Assembly (NCBI RefSeq): GCF_900215465.1
Contig: NZ_OBEH01000001.1
Location: 434,001-498,000, forward strand
Reading direction: 5' to 3'
Source: Flagellimonas pacifica
GTDB taxonomy: Bacteria > Bacteroidota > Bacteroidia > Flavobacteriales > Flavobacteriaceae
DNA length: 64,000 bases
In this document: one piece after another, positions 27,467 through 36,218 of the stretch
Layout of the letters: each line of letters starts with the position of its first letter
Numbering within the stretch: position 1 is the stretch's first letter
The notes under the pieces: model-generated
What the model was told of the DNA's origin: nothing
The model's input: the letters and a program-made list of their open reading frames with translations, nothing else
The model's database searches: none
Made by a program: the position numbers and the translations under genes

Positions 27467-30400
27467 CTAATGTTTTTGGATAAACAATTTTGTATTCACT
27501 TCATCGAAGGCTATAGCGACACCTTCTTCTAGTTTCTCTTCAAAATTAAGTTCTGCGGTCAAGGTTTCTGTTTTAATGTATTCTTCATTACTGGAAACCG
27601 CATTTTCCACAAAACCGTCTTTCAATATTTTAATATCAATTTTATCGGTCACCTCAAATCCTGATTCTTTTCTCAAATTTTGAATCCTATTGACCAATTC
27701 TCTCGCAATTCCTTCCTTCCTCAGGTTTTCATCTATGGTAACATCGAGGGCAACTGTTAATGCTCCAGAGCTTGCCACCAACCAACCTTCAATATCTTGA
27801 GAGCTGATGTCCACATCAGATAACTGTAAAATAATACTTTTATTTTCCAATACAAGCATTAATTCGCTTTCGCGTTCAATTTTTTGGATATCGTCCTGTC
27901 CCAATTGATTTACAGCAGCAGCTATCGCTTTCATATCCTTGCCAAATCTTGGTCCCAAAACTTTAAAATTGGGTTTTATCTGCTTTACCAAAATACCGGA
28001 TGCATCATCCAACAGCTCTATTTCCTTTACATTTACTTCTGATTTGATCAGGTTGGAAACTGCTTCAATGTCCTCCTTTTGTTCATTGTTCAAAACAGGA
28101 ATCATGATTTTCTGTAATGGCTGGCGCACTTTTATCTTTTCTTTTTGTCGGATTGATAATACCAACGAAGATATTTTTTGGGCCAACTGCATTTTACGCT
28201 CCAGTTTTTTGTTGATCATTTTCTCATCAAAAACTGGAAACTCTGCCAAATGCACACTCTCAAAACCATCTTTTTGGGTAGTGGTGTCCAAATCTTTATA
28301 CAACCGTTCCATAAAGAAAGGTGCTATAGGTGCTGATAATTTGGCAATTGTTGCCAAACAGGTGTGGAGTGTTTGGTAAGCCGATATCTTATCTTGTTGA
28401 TAATCTCCCTTCCAGAATCGCCTTCTGCTCAAACGAACATACCAATTACTCAGGTTTTCCTGCACATAATCTGAAATCATACGTGCAGCCTTCGTTGCCT
28501 CATAATCGGTATAAGCCTCATCCACCTTTTTGATCAGCGAATGAAGTTCCGATAGAATCCATTGGTCAATTTCCGGCCTTTCCGTTAATGGAATATTTGC
28601 CTCGGAATAAGTAAACTCATCAATATTGGCATAAAGCGCCATAAAAGAATATGTGTTGTACAAAGTGCCAAAAAATTTGCGCTTTACCTCTACAATACCA
28701 TCAACATCAAATTTGAGATTGTCCCAAGGATTGGCATTGGAAATCATGTACCAACGCGTGGCATCTGGGCCATGTTCCGGCAATACCTTAAATGGATCTA
28801 CGGCATTCCCCAATCTTTTGGACATTTTCTTGCCTTCCTTGTCCAAAACAAGTCCGTTGGAGACTACATTTTTGTAGGATACAGTATCAAAAACCATGGT
28901 AGCAATGGCATGCAGGGTATAGAACCATCCACGTGTTTGATCTACACCTTCCGCAATGAAATTGGCCGGAAAGGCGACTCCATCATCTATCAATTCTTTG
29001 TTTTCAAACGGATAATGCCACTGTGCATAGGGCATGGAACCACTATCGAACCAAACATCGATCAAATCAGATTCTCTTTTCATTGGTTGCCCAGACTGTG
29101 AAACCAAAGTAATCTCATCTACTATATTTTTGTGCAAATCGATTTTGTCATAATTGGACTCGCTCATATCACCCACCACAAAATCTTCGAAAACGTCTTT
29201 TGCAAGCACCCCTGCATCAACGGCCTTGCTCATTTCCGATTTCAATTCTTCAACAGAGCCAATTAGCATTTCCTCTTTGCCATCTGCTGTACGCCAAATA
29301 GGCAAAGGAATACCCCAATAACGGGAACGGGAAAGGTTCCAGTCGTTTGCATTGGCCAACCAGTTTCCAAAACGTCCCTCCCCGGTAGCTTTGGGTTTCC
29401 AATTAATGCTTTGGTTCAGCTCAAACATACGGTCCTTAACATCTGTGACCTTAATAAACCAAGAGTCCAATGGATAATATAAAATAGGCTTATCGGTACG
29501 CCAGCAGTTAGGATAACTGTGCACATATTTTTCAACCTTAAAGGCCTTGTTCTCAATTTTTAGTTTGATGGCAATTTCTACATCCACCGATTTCTCGGGA
29601 ACTTCATCATCGGCATAGTATTCGTTCTTTACGTATTTACCGCCAAACTCCTTCATTTCAGGTCTAAACTTACCTTGAAGGTCAACCAATGGAACTGGAT
29701 TGTTATTTTCATCTAATACCAACATAGGCGGCACCTCTGGTTTAGCCTGTTTTGCAACCAAGGCATCATCTGCACCAAAAGTGGGTGCAGTATGCACAAT
29801 TCCAGTACCATCTTCTGTGGTTACAAAGTCCCCAGATATAACTCTAAATGCGTTTTCAGGGTTTTGGTAGGGTTGCGCATAATCAATCAATTGCTCATAT
29901 CTTATCCCTAGCAAATCTTCTCCTTTGCACTCCGTTGCAACTAAGAATGGTATCTTCTTATTCTCTTTGGTGAAACTGGAAAGCACCGAAACATCTTCCG
30001 TTTCTTCATATTTGCCTCCAAATTGTTTTCCAACTAAATTTTTGGCAAGTATAACATGTACAGGTTCAAAAGTATATTGATTGTATGTGGCCACCACCAC
30101 ATAATCAATTTTAGAACCAACTGTTAGGGCCGTATTACTTGGAAGTGTCCATGGGGTAGTCGTCCATGCCAAAAAATGTAAATGGTCAAACCTTTCTAAG
30201 AATTTGGGCAATGTGCTTTCATCGGCCTTAAATTGGGCTGTTACCGTGGTATCTGTAACGTCTTGGTAAGTCCCTGGTTGGTTCAACTCATGGGAGCTCA
30301 GTCCTGTTCCCGCCTTTGGCGAATAGGGCTGTATGGTATACCCTTTATACAGCAACCCTTTATTGTAAATTTGTTTGAGCAACCACCAAACGGATTCCAT

Positions 30401-30865
30401 GTATTTGGGTTTGTAGGTAATATATGGGTCATCCATATCCACCCAATACCCAATTTTTTCGGTCATCTCGTTCCAGACATCCGTATAGCGCATCACCGCT
30501 TTTTTACAGGCAGCATTATATTCCTCTACTGAAATCTTCTTTCCAATATCTTCCTTCGTGATTCCCAATTCTTTTTCAACACCAATCTCAATGGGCAATC
30601 CGTGGGTGTCCCATCCGGCTTTACGTTTTACCTGATATCCTTTCATGGTCTTGTACCTTGGAAAAATATCTTTTATGGTACGGGCCATTACGTGGTGAAT
30701 TCCGGGCATCCCATTTGCAGATGGTGGTCCTTCGTAAAACACATAGCTTTCCTTACCCTCTCTTGTGGAAACACTTTTTTCAAAAATCTGTGCATTCTTC
30801 CAAAAGTCAAGAACCTCTTCTGAAACTTTTGGCAAATCCAATCCTTTATATTCTGCAAACTTCAT
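27467..30865 (-). CDS. ileS: Isoleucyl-tRNA synthetase, type 2, with GIHH signature
   Basis: Aminoacyl-tRNA synthetase of 1132 residues charging tRNA-Ile. The length, the absence of a C-terminal zinc finger and the sequence AGWDTHGLPIEIGVEKELG place it with the long, eukaryote-like IleRS2 group. The KMSKS loop is intact (GKKMSKRLGN). The first class I signature, normally HxGH, reads G55-I-H-H58 (NGMPGIHHVMARTIKD), the GxHH form described for a subset of IleRS2 with very high mupirocin resistance. The editing domain is present (LAWTTTPWTLPSNTAL; GTGIVHTAPTFG). It heads the group ileS / dksA-like / GIN / lspA. Confidence 0.98.
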   Translation of the reverse strand: MKFAEYKGLDLPKVSEEVLDFWKNAQIFEKSVSTREGKESYVFYEGPPSANGMPGIHHVMARTIKDIFPRYKTMKGYQVKRKAGWDTHGLPIEIGVEKELGITKEDIGKKISVEEYNAACKKAVMRYTDVWNEMTEKIGYWVDMDDPYITYKPKYMESVWWLLKQIYNKGLLYKGYTIQPYSPKAGTGLSSHELNQPGTYQDVTDTTVTAQFKADESTLPKFLERFDHLHFLAWTTTPWTLPSNTALTVGSKIDYVVVATYNQYTFEPVHVILAKNLVGKQFGGKYEETEDVSVLSSFTKENKKIPFLVATECKGEDLLGIRYEQLIDYAQPYQNPENAFRVISGDFVTTEDGTGIVHTAPTFGADDALVAKQAKPEVPPMLVLDENNNPVPLVDLQGKFRPEMKEFGGKYVKNEYYADDEVPEKSVDVEIAIKLKIENKAFKVEKYVHSYPNCWRTDKPILYYPLDSWFIKVTDVKDRMFELNQSINWKPKATGEGRFGNWLANANDWNLSRSRYWGIPLPIWRTADGKEEMLIGSVEELKSEMSKAVDAGVLAKDVFEDFVVGDMSESNYDKIDLHKNIVDEITLVSQSGQPMKRESDLIDVWFDSGSMPYAQWHYPFENKELIDDGVAFPANFIAEGVDQTRGWFYTLHAIATMVFDTVSYKNVVSNGLVLDKEGKKMSKRLGNAVDPFKVLPEHGPDATRWYMISNANPWDNLKFDVDGIVEVKRKFFGTLYNTYSFMALYANIDEFTYSEANIPLTERPEIDQWILSELHSLIKKVDEAYTDYEATKAARMISDYVQENLSNWYVRLSRRRFWKGDYQQDKISAYQTLHTCLATIAKLSAPIAPFFMERLYKDLDTTTQKDGFESVHLAEFPVFDEKMINKKLERKMQLAQKISSLVLSIRQKEKIKVRQPLQKIMIPVLNNEQKEDIEAVSNLIKSEVNVKEIELLDDASGILVKQIKPNFKVLGPRFGKDMKAIAAAVNQLGQDDIQKIERESELMLVLENKSIILQLSDVDISSQDIEGWLVASSGALTVALDVTIDENLRKEGIARELVNRIQNLRKESGFEVTDKIDIKILKDGFVENAVSSNEEYIKTETLTAELNFEEKLEEGVAIAFDEVNTKLFIQKH

Positions 30866-31047
30866 ATGTACTGCTACTTCTTCAAGAATTCCAAGTTTGC
30901 AAAATTATAAATTTAGCTGGAATAACAGCCTTGTGAACATGGTATTTAGATTTCCTTAATATGCTTAACCTAAAGATGATACCCCTAAAATCGCCATTTA
31001 TGTTAAAATCCATATCTTAACACCTTTAACACTAAACCATTTTTAAG

Positions 31048-31401
31048 ATGAAAAGAGTATTTATTGCAATTATGGCATTGTCTTTATCAATGTCCACAGT
31101 GGTATCTTGTAAAGAAGCTACCAACAAGGCAAAAGAGGCTACCGAAGAGGCTGGAGAATCGCTTGAAGAAGCCGGCGATAACTTAAAAGATGCTGCCAAT
31201 GATGCGGTTGATGCAGTAAAAGAGGCCGGTGACGAAGTTAAGGAAGCCGGAGAACAGGCTTTGGACAGCATTAAAAAAGCAGGAGAAGAAACTTTGGACA
31301 AAGCCAAAGAAATGGGAGAGGATATAAAGGATGCAGCCAATGAAACAGCAAATGACCTTAAAAAGGTAGCTGAAGACACTAAAGACAAGTTAGAAAATTA
31401 A
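31048..31401 (+). CDS. Small helical lipoprotein with 11-residue-like repeats
   Basis: This protein of 117 residues has a lipoprotein signal (MKRVFIAIMALSLSMSTVVS, then Cys21). The mature part is almost entirely Ala, Glu, Lys and Asp, with repeated blocks such as KEAGDEVKEAG, ESLEEAGDNLKDAAND and KKAGEETLDKAKEMG. This predicts a long amphipathic helix, like LEA or apolipoprotein-type proteins and small stress lipoproteins. No enzymatic motif is present. It is a single-gene unit ending in a strong terminator and faces the TonB receptor gene. A role in envelope or desiccation stress would be a guess. Confidence 0.75.
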   Translation: MKRVFIAIMALSLSMSTVVSCKEATNKAKEATEEAGESLEEAGDNLKDAANDAVDAVKEAGDEVKEAGEQALDSIKKAGEETLDKAKEMGEDIKDAANETANDLKKVAEDTKDKLEN

Positions 31402-31420
31402 TTTTCCTTGCATTCAATTA

Positions 31421-31448
31421 AAAAAGCCCGACGTCTGTCGGGCTTTTT
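31421..31448. terminator. Bidirectional terminator
   Basis: AAAAAGCCCGAC-GTCT-GTCGGGCTTTTT is a perfect 12-bp stem with a 4-nt loop and T runs on both strands. It serves the helical lipoprotein gene (plus) and the TonB receptor gene ending at 31451 (minus). Confidence 0.93.
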
Positions 31449-31450
31449 GT

Positions 31451-33865
31451 TTAAAAAGTATACCCTATGCCCAAAATCAAGTTAATCCCAGGAGCTACAA
31501 TCCCAGAGGAATAGGTCCTGTAGCGTTGATTTGTTATATTCTCCAAACTCATAGTTGCCTTTACAGCATTAGATATACGATATTGAGATCTAAAATTCAA
31601 GGTATACCATGAAGGAGAAAATGGGTTTCCGTTATCATCAATAGCGTAAATATATGTTTTACCTCTTTCAGACAAAGCTAAATTGGCATAACTGATTTCT
31701 CCATTATAGTTCAGAAATGCATCTGCTCTAAATTTTGGGTTTTTCCAAACTAGATGGATGTCCCCAAAAACAGGCGCAACATGTCTTGCCGGGGAATCAG
31801 TCCCGTCATCATCTTCCTCAGTACCTTCAGTAAGTGTCAAATTTGATGATAGTGACCAGTTTTCATTAAAAAAAGCTTCAAAACCCAGTTCAAAACCATA
31901 TACATAGGCTTTCGCCGCATTTTGAATAGCTTGCACATTGCTCAATTCACCGTTGTACAAAATTTCTGTTTCGCCATTAAACGCATAATTCCTGCGCACT
32001 AGAGCATCCACTAAATAAGTATAAAAAGCTGCTCCATTTAAAACCAATTTATCTTTAAAATTCTTTCTGACACCTATTTCCCCATTGTAAGCATATTCAG
32101 GCTCCAAATCTGGGTTGGGCACAACTACAGAACCTGGTTCCGAATCAAATATCTTACCGATATCATCAATATTAGGTGCTCTAAATCCGGTAGATCCATT
32201 CAAGGTAATCTGGAGATTGGCCTTAGGAAACCAACTAAAACCCATACTTCCGGTAAATGCACCGGTTATTAGGTCTGCTTCATCAAAAGGAAAAGGATAG
32301 AACGTTTTATCAAATTGGGCGTCTACCCAAACCTGGCTATAGCGCGCACCAGATAATACTGTGAAATTGGGCTTTAATTGATATTCTCCATTAACATAAC
32401 CTGCAAAAGTCTGCCATGTGGCCCCATCGGGGTAGCGAGAAGCCGCAATAGAAAATTCATTTGTTTCAATGTTATTTTGACTTCCTTCGGAATTCACCTT
32501 GTTGAAAATGTACTCTGCCCCATAATACAATCTCAAATCTCCGATTTTTTTGTTTTCAAAATCCAAGTTTACGGATAATGCATTGACTTTTTCCTTGGTC
32601 GTGAACAGCTCTACATCTTGAAACCCCCTATCGCTACGACTTTCCTCAAAATGCTGGTAGGCCACCGTCAACTTCACCCCATCATAAAACTTATTTTGTC
32701 CTTGCTTGGTTATCTGGAAATTGCCCATTAACCATTTCTGTGGACCATAAAACCATTCAGCAGACCTAAGTCCATCACCAGAACTATTTGGACGTATTAA
32801 CCTATCGTATCTAGGATAATCCGAAGTTTCTGAATAATACAGTCCCAAATCATAATTCCAAGAGCTATTGGGCTTATAAGTAAATTTTTGAAGAAAATTG
32901 ATTTGATCATAGCCCGACCAAACTTGTTTTCTAGGGTCATTATTGGTCATTAAAACATCGGTTCCATTTTCACGAACTACGTAATTGTTTCTCAGATAAG
33001 AATCGAGTCCATTCTTTCCCATGACCAAATCGTCAAAGTTGTTGTAGGTAAAACTCGTATAGGAAGCCCACTTCTGTTGTCCAAGATTAAAGTCGATATG
33101 TGCTGTATTCTCTTTATTGGCAGAAGCGAATCTATAATTCACATTTCCAGAAAAAGTAAGACTGTCCGTAAAAGAAAATCGAGGTTTTTGGGTAAAAAAG
33201 TTCATAACTCCTCCAATGGCATCGCTTCCATAAATTACAGACCCAGGGCCAAAAATCACTTCAGTATTTTTTATTGTAAATGGATCAATGGAAATCACAT
33301 TCTGAATGTTTCCTCCTCTAAAAATGGCATTGTTCATTCTAACCCCATCCACGGACAACAATAGTCTATTGGTAGCAAAACCCCTGATCAAAGGGCTTCC
33401 CCCTCCCAATTGACTCTTCTGCACAAAAACTTTCCCGCTGTTTTGTAATAAATCTGCCGAGGTTTGTGGATTGGTAAAAGCTATAGATCGGGCATCTATG
33501 GATTCTATCTTTTGTGGAACATTCTTTTTTTGCTGCTCCCATTTAGAGACAGACATAACAACTTCCTTTAATTCCTCTGGTCTAAGGTTTAAATAGATCC
33601 TATTTCCCTTTCTTTCTATCTGCGCCTTGGTAGCATTGTAGATTTCATAACTGATATGTCTAAATGTAATCCTCTCGTTCTTTGAAAACACACGAAGGTC
33701 ACTTTTTCCGTTAAAATCCGAAACGGCCGTTTTGGACCTATCCTTGTTATATATTGCAATATTAGCAACAGGATTACCTGTATCTGCATCCAAAACAGTT
33801 ACTTCTTGGGCACACACGGTGAGGGAGAGCATTAAAAAAAAGAGGGCAAAACCTGTGTTGCGCAT
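31451..33865 (-). CDS. TonB-dependent receptor, haem/haemoglobin-receptor type
   Basis: Outer-membrane receptor of 804 residues. The start was set at MRNTGFALFFLMLSLTVCAQ (33865), a clean signal peptide; an ATG six codons upstream overlaps recO. After a short carboxypeptidase-like domain comes a plug with GGGSPLIRGFATNRLLLSVD, GVRMNN and VIFGPGSVIYGSDAIGGVMN, which resembles haemoglobin/haem receptors. The barrel contains FRAPNIDDIGKIFD and PDLEPEYAYNGEIGV, typical of that subfamily, and ends LILGIGYTF. The substrate may be haem or another iron complex; no haem-binding FRAP-His motif could be confirmed beyond FRAP. It begins 1 nt after the recO stop. Confidence 0.9.
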   Translation of the reverse strand: MRNTGFALFFLMLSLTVCAQEVTVLDADTGNPVANIAIYNKDRSKTAVSDFNGKSDLRVFSKNERITFRHISYEIYNATKAQIERKGNRIYLNLRPEELKEVVMSVSKWEQQKKNVPQKIESIDARSIAFTNPQTSADLLQNSGKVFVQKSQLGGGSPLIRGFATNRLLLSVDGVRMNNAIFRGGNIQNVISIDPFTIKNTEVIFGPGSVIYGSDAIGGVMNFFTQKPRFSFTDSLTFSGNVNYRFASANKENTAHIDFNLGQQKWASYTSFTYNNFDDLVMGKNGLDSYLRNNYVVRENGTDVLMTNNDPRKQVWSGYDQINFLQKFTYKPNSSWNYDLGLYYSETSDYPRYDRLIRPNSSGDGLRSAEWFYGPQKWLMGNFQITKQGQNKFYDGVKLTVAYQHFEESRSDRGFQDVELFTTKEKVNALSVNLDFENKKIGDLRLYYGAEYIFNKVNSEGSQNNIETNEFSIAASRYPDGATWQTFAGYVNGEYQLKPNFTVLSGARYSQVWVDAQFDKTFYPFPFDEADLITGAFTGSMGFSWFPKANLQITLNGSTGFRAPNIDDIGKIFDSEPGSVVVPNPDLEPEYAYNGEIGVRKNFKDKLVLNGAAFYTYLVDALVRRNYAFNGETEILYNGELSNVQAIQNAAKAYVYGFELGFEAFFNENWSLSSNLTLTEGTEEDDDGTDSPARHVAPVFGDIHLVWKNPKFRADAFLNYNGEISYANLALSERGKTYIYAIDDNGNPFSPSWYTLNFRSQYRISNAVKATMSLENITNQRYRTYSSGIVAPGINLILGIGYTF

Positions 33866-33866
33866 A

Positions 33867-34586
33867 TTATCCGAAAACTGCATTTAAAACGGCCAAAGAC
33901 TTGGGTTTCCTAAATCCGTGCAAATGTAATTCAAAATACAGAATAACTTTTCTTAGGAGTTCTTGTCTTTGGGTCTTGTTTACCTTAATTGTCTGTAATG
34001 CATCAAAATTTATGCCCAAAAATTTCTTGAAATGTTCCAGGTTTTCACTTTCAATCAATGGGTTCAATGTTGGTGTTCCGGTAAAACTTCCTTCTAACAA
34101 ATCAAAAAATGAAGCATTTTCATGGGTAGTATCTGGATAAAACCCTAAATACATGGTCAGGTTGAGCAAAAAAAGTAAATGAAAGTTTGGTGTTGATGGG
34201 TTTTCATCCAACCAATGCAATGCATATTCCAAATAGTTAAAAAGACTCTTGTCCTCTTCCTGCTCTTGAATACTATTGCCCAGCATTTCTGCCAAAAAAA
34301 GAACCATGCTGTTCTTCACAATGTCTGTATGAAGTGTTTTATAGGGCATAGCCACCTTTACCTCCCTTATACTTTCTAAAGTCCCTTTATTTCTATGGTT
34401 GACCACCATTTCCAATTGCATCAATGGAAGAAAATAAGCTGCTTTCAGCTTTCCTTTTTTAGAGGTCAAAATACCTTTGAGCAGATAAGATTTCAATCCG
34501 TCAGATTCCGTAAATGCTTTTACAATAAGGCTGGTGTCCCCATATTTTAATGATGAAAATATTATGGCCTTGGTAGTAATTTGCAT
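33867..34586 (-). CDS. recO: DNA repair protein RecO
   Basis: This protein of 239 residues has an N-terminal OB fold (MQITTKAIIFSSLKYGDTSL, then a KGKLKAAYFLPLMQLEMVV stretch) and a helical C-terminal domain (FLAEMLGNSIQEQEEDKSLF, NLTMYLGFYPD). RecO assists RecF and RecR in loading RecA on SSB-coated DNA. The Cys4 zinc site of some RecO proteins is absent, as is usual in this phylum. The gene is followed immediately by a TonB receptor gene in the same direction; the two probably share a transcript. Confidence 0.93.
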   Translation of the reverse strand: MQITTKAIIFSSLKYGDTSLIVKAFTESDGLKSYLLKGILTSKKGKLKAAYFLPLMQLEMVVNHRNKGTLESIREVKVAMPYKTLHTDIVKNSMVLFLAEMLGNSIQEQEEDKSLFNYLEYALHWLDENPSTPNFHLLFLLNLTMYLGFYPDTTHENASFFDLLEGSFTGTPTLNPLIESENLEHFKKFLGINFDALQTIKVNKTQRQELLRKVILYFELHLHGFRKPKSLAVLNAVFG

Positions 34587-34624
34587 TTGGAAATCTAATA
34601 ACTTTTGGTAACCGCCTTTATTTA

Positions 34625-34650
34625 ATGCTTCGACAAGCTCAGCATGACAT
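34625..34650. repeat. Single copy of a dispersed intergenic repeat
   Basis: The stretch GCTTCGACAAGCTCAGCATG followed by ACAT resembles a short intergenic sequence that I recall from many bacterial genomes. It contains the small hairpin GCTT-CGAC-AAGC. Only one copy is visible in this window, so its dispersed nature is from memory and not shown here. Confidence 0.4.
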
Positions 34651-34680
34651 TTATTGAAAATATAAGAATTGAATCAAGAT

Positions 34681-34723
34681 AAAAAAAGTGGACGATTGAA
34701 AATCAACCGCCCACTTTTTAATT
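34681..34723 (-). terminator. Rho-independent terminator of gdhA
   Basis: On the minus strand AGTGGGCGGTTGA and TCAATCGTCCACT pair over 13 bp with two G-U pairs, followed by seven T. It begins 20 nt after the gdhA stop. Confidence 0.88.
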
Positions 34724-34742
34724 TTAATATTTGGTCAATAGC

Positions 34743-36086
34743 TTAAATAACTCCTTGCGCCAACATGGCATCGGCAACTTTTACGAAACCAGCAATATTG
34801 GCTCCTTTTACATAATTGCAATAACCACCATCTTCTTTTCCATATTCTATGCAAGAATCATGAATGTCGCCCATAATTCCTTTCAATCTATCATCAACTT
34901 CTTCTCTAGTCCAACTGATTCTTAGTGAGTTTTGCGACATTTCCAATCCAGATGTTGCAACTCCGCCGGCATTGGAAGCTTTTCCAGGGGCAAACAATAT
35001 TTTAGACTCATGGAAAGCATGAATTGCTTCAGGTGTTGAAGGCATATTTGCGCCTTCTGCCACAGCAACACAGCCATTCTTTATCAAAGTGGTGGCATCA
35101 TCACCATCAAGCTCATTTTGAGTGGCACAGGGCAAAGCTACATCACAAGGTACTTCCCAAGGTGTTTTCCCTTTGTGATATTCTGCAGAAGCGTATTTAT
35201 CAGCATATTCCGAAATTCTTCCCCTTCGGTTATTTTTCAAATCCATGACAAAAGCCAGCTTTTCTTCATCAATACCATCCTTGTCGTAGATATAACCGCC
35301 TGAATCAGAAAGAGTTAATACCTTTCCTCCCAAGTGCATTACTTTTTCAGCAGCGTATTGGGCCACGTTTCCAGAACCTGAGATTACTACGTTTTTACCT
35401 TCAAAAGATTTCCCTTGGGTTTTCAGCATACTGTCAGCAAAATAAACAGTACCATAACCGGTTGCTTCTGGACGAATCAAAGACCCTCCCCAAGAGCGTC
35501 CTTTTCCTGTCAACACCCCAGTAAACTCATTTCTGATTTTTTTATACATCCCAAATAGGAATCCTATTTCTCTTGCACCAACACCAATATCTCCTGCGGG
35601 AACGTCGGTATTAGGACCGATGTGCCTGTTCAATTCCAACATGAAAGCATGGCAAAAACGCATTACCTCATCATCTGACTTTCCTTTGGGGTCAAAATCG
35701 GAACCTCCTTTACCTCCGCCCATGGGCAAGGTTGTCAAACTATTTTTAAAGACCTGCTCAAATGCTAAGAATTTTAATACACTTGCATTCACCGTTGGGT
35801 GAAAACGGAGACCTCCTTTATAAGGACCAATTGCGGAATTCATTTGTATACGATATCCGCGGTTTACGTGAATCTCTCCTTGGTCATCTACCCAAGCAAC
35901 TCTAAATGAAATCAATCGCTCTGGTTCTACCATTCTCAAAAGAATATTCTTCCCGTGGTAGATATCGTGTTTTACAATGTACGGGATAACGGTTTCCGCT
36001 ACCTCTTGTACCGCTTGGATGAATTCAGGTTCATGACCATTTCTGGCCACAACCTCATCCATAAATGCTTTGATTTTTGCTTCCAT
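34743..36086 (-). CDS. gdhA: NADP-type glutamate dehydrogenase
   Basis: This enzyme of 447 residues aminates 2-oxoglutarate to glutamate, the main ammonium-assimilating or catabolic step. The glutamate-binding region is IGPYKGGLRFHPTVNASVLK, the catalytic Lys is in LPMGGGKGGSDFDPKGKS and the catalytic Asp in PAGDIGVGAREIG. The nucleotide fold is marked by VVISGSGNVAQYAAEK. The length and motifs fit the hexameric short-chain NADP-dependent group (GdhA). The leader contains a perfect 8-bp hairpin between a consensus -7 element and the start codon. A strong terminator follows. Confidence 0.97.
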   Translation of the reverse strand: MEAKIKAFMDEVVARNGHEPEFIQAVQEVAETVIPYIVKHDIYHGKNILLRMVEPERLISFRVAWVDDQGEIHVNRGYRIQMNSAIGPYKGGLRFHPTVNASVLKFLAFEQVFKNSLTTLPMGGGKGGSDFDPKGKSDDEVMRFCHAFMLELNRHIGPNTDVPAGDIGVGAREIGFLFGMYKKIRNEFTGVLTGKGRSWGGSLIRPEATGYGTVYFADSMLKTQGKSFEGKNVVISGSGNVAQYAAEKVMHLGGKVLTLSDSGGYIYDKDGIDEEKLAFVMDLKNNRRGRISEYADKYASAEYHKGKTPWEVPCDVALPCATQNELDGDDATTLIKNGCVAVAEGANMPSTPEAIHAFHESKILFAPGKASNAGGVATSGLEMSQNSLRISWTREEVDDRLKGIMGDIHDSCIEYGKEDGGYCNYVKGANIAGFVKVADAMLAQGVI

Positions 36087-36110
36087 AAAACGGATTTGTA
36101 GTTTGAGTTT

Positions 36111-36129
36111 CCCACATTTTTAATGTGGG
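36111..36129 (-). promoter_or_regulatory. Hairpin in the gdhA leader
   Basis: CCCACATT-TTT-AATGTGGG is a perfect 8-bp inverted repeat that starts 24 nt upstream of the gdhA ATG. It lies downstream of the predicted -7 element, so it would be transcribed. The sequence after it is not U-rich, which argues against a terminator. It may stabilise the mRNA, or be a protein-binding site. Confidence 0.45.
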
Positions 36130-36158
36130 TCAGTTTTAATGAATTATAAATTAGACGG

Positions 36159-36166
36159 CAAAATTA
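36159..36166 (-). promoter_or_regulatory. Predicted -7 element of gdhA
   Basis: TAATTTTG on the minus strand matches TAnnTTTG and lies about 73 nt upstream of the gdhA start. No perfect TTTG is found at the -33 spacing; TTTA occurs 16 nt upstream. Confidence 0.4.
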
Positions 36167-36218
36167 TGGTATTTACATAATTTAAACCCCTGTTTTTTAA
36201 AAATTTTTCAAAAAACAA

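Noticed and set aside
31032..31388. Minus-strand frame of 118 codons opposite the helical lipoprotein
   Set aside because: It is a low-complexity Ser/Ala frame, the complement of the Glu/Lys/Ala-rich lipoprotein, whose signal peptide and terminator are clear.
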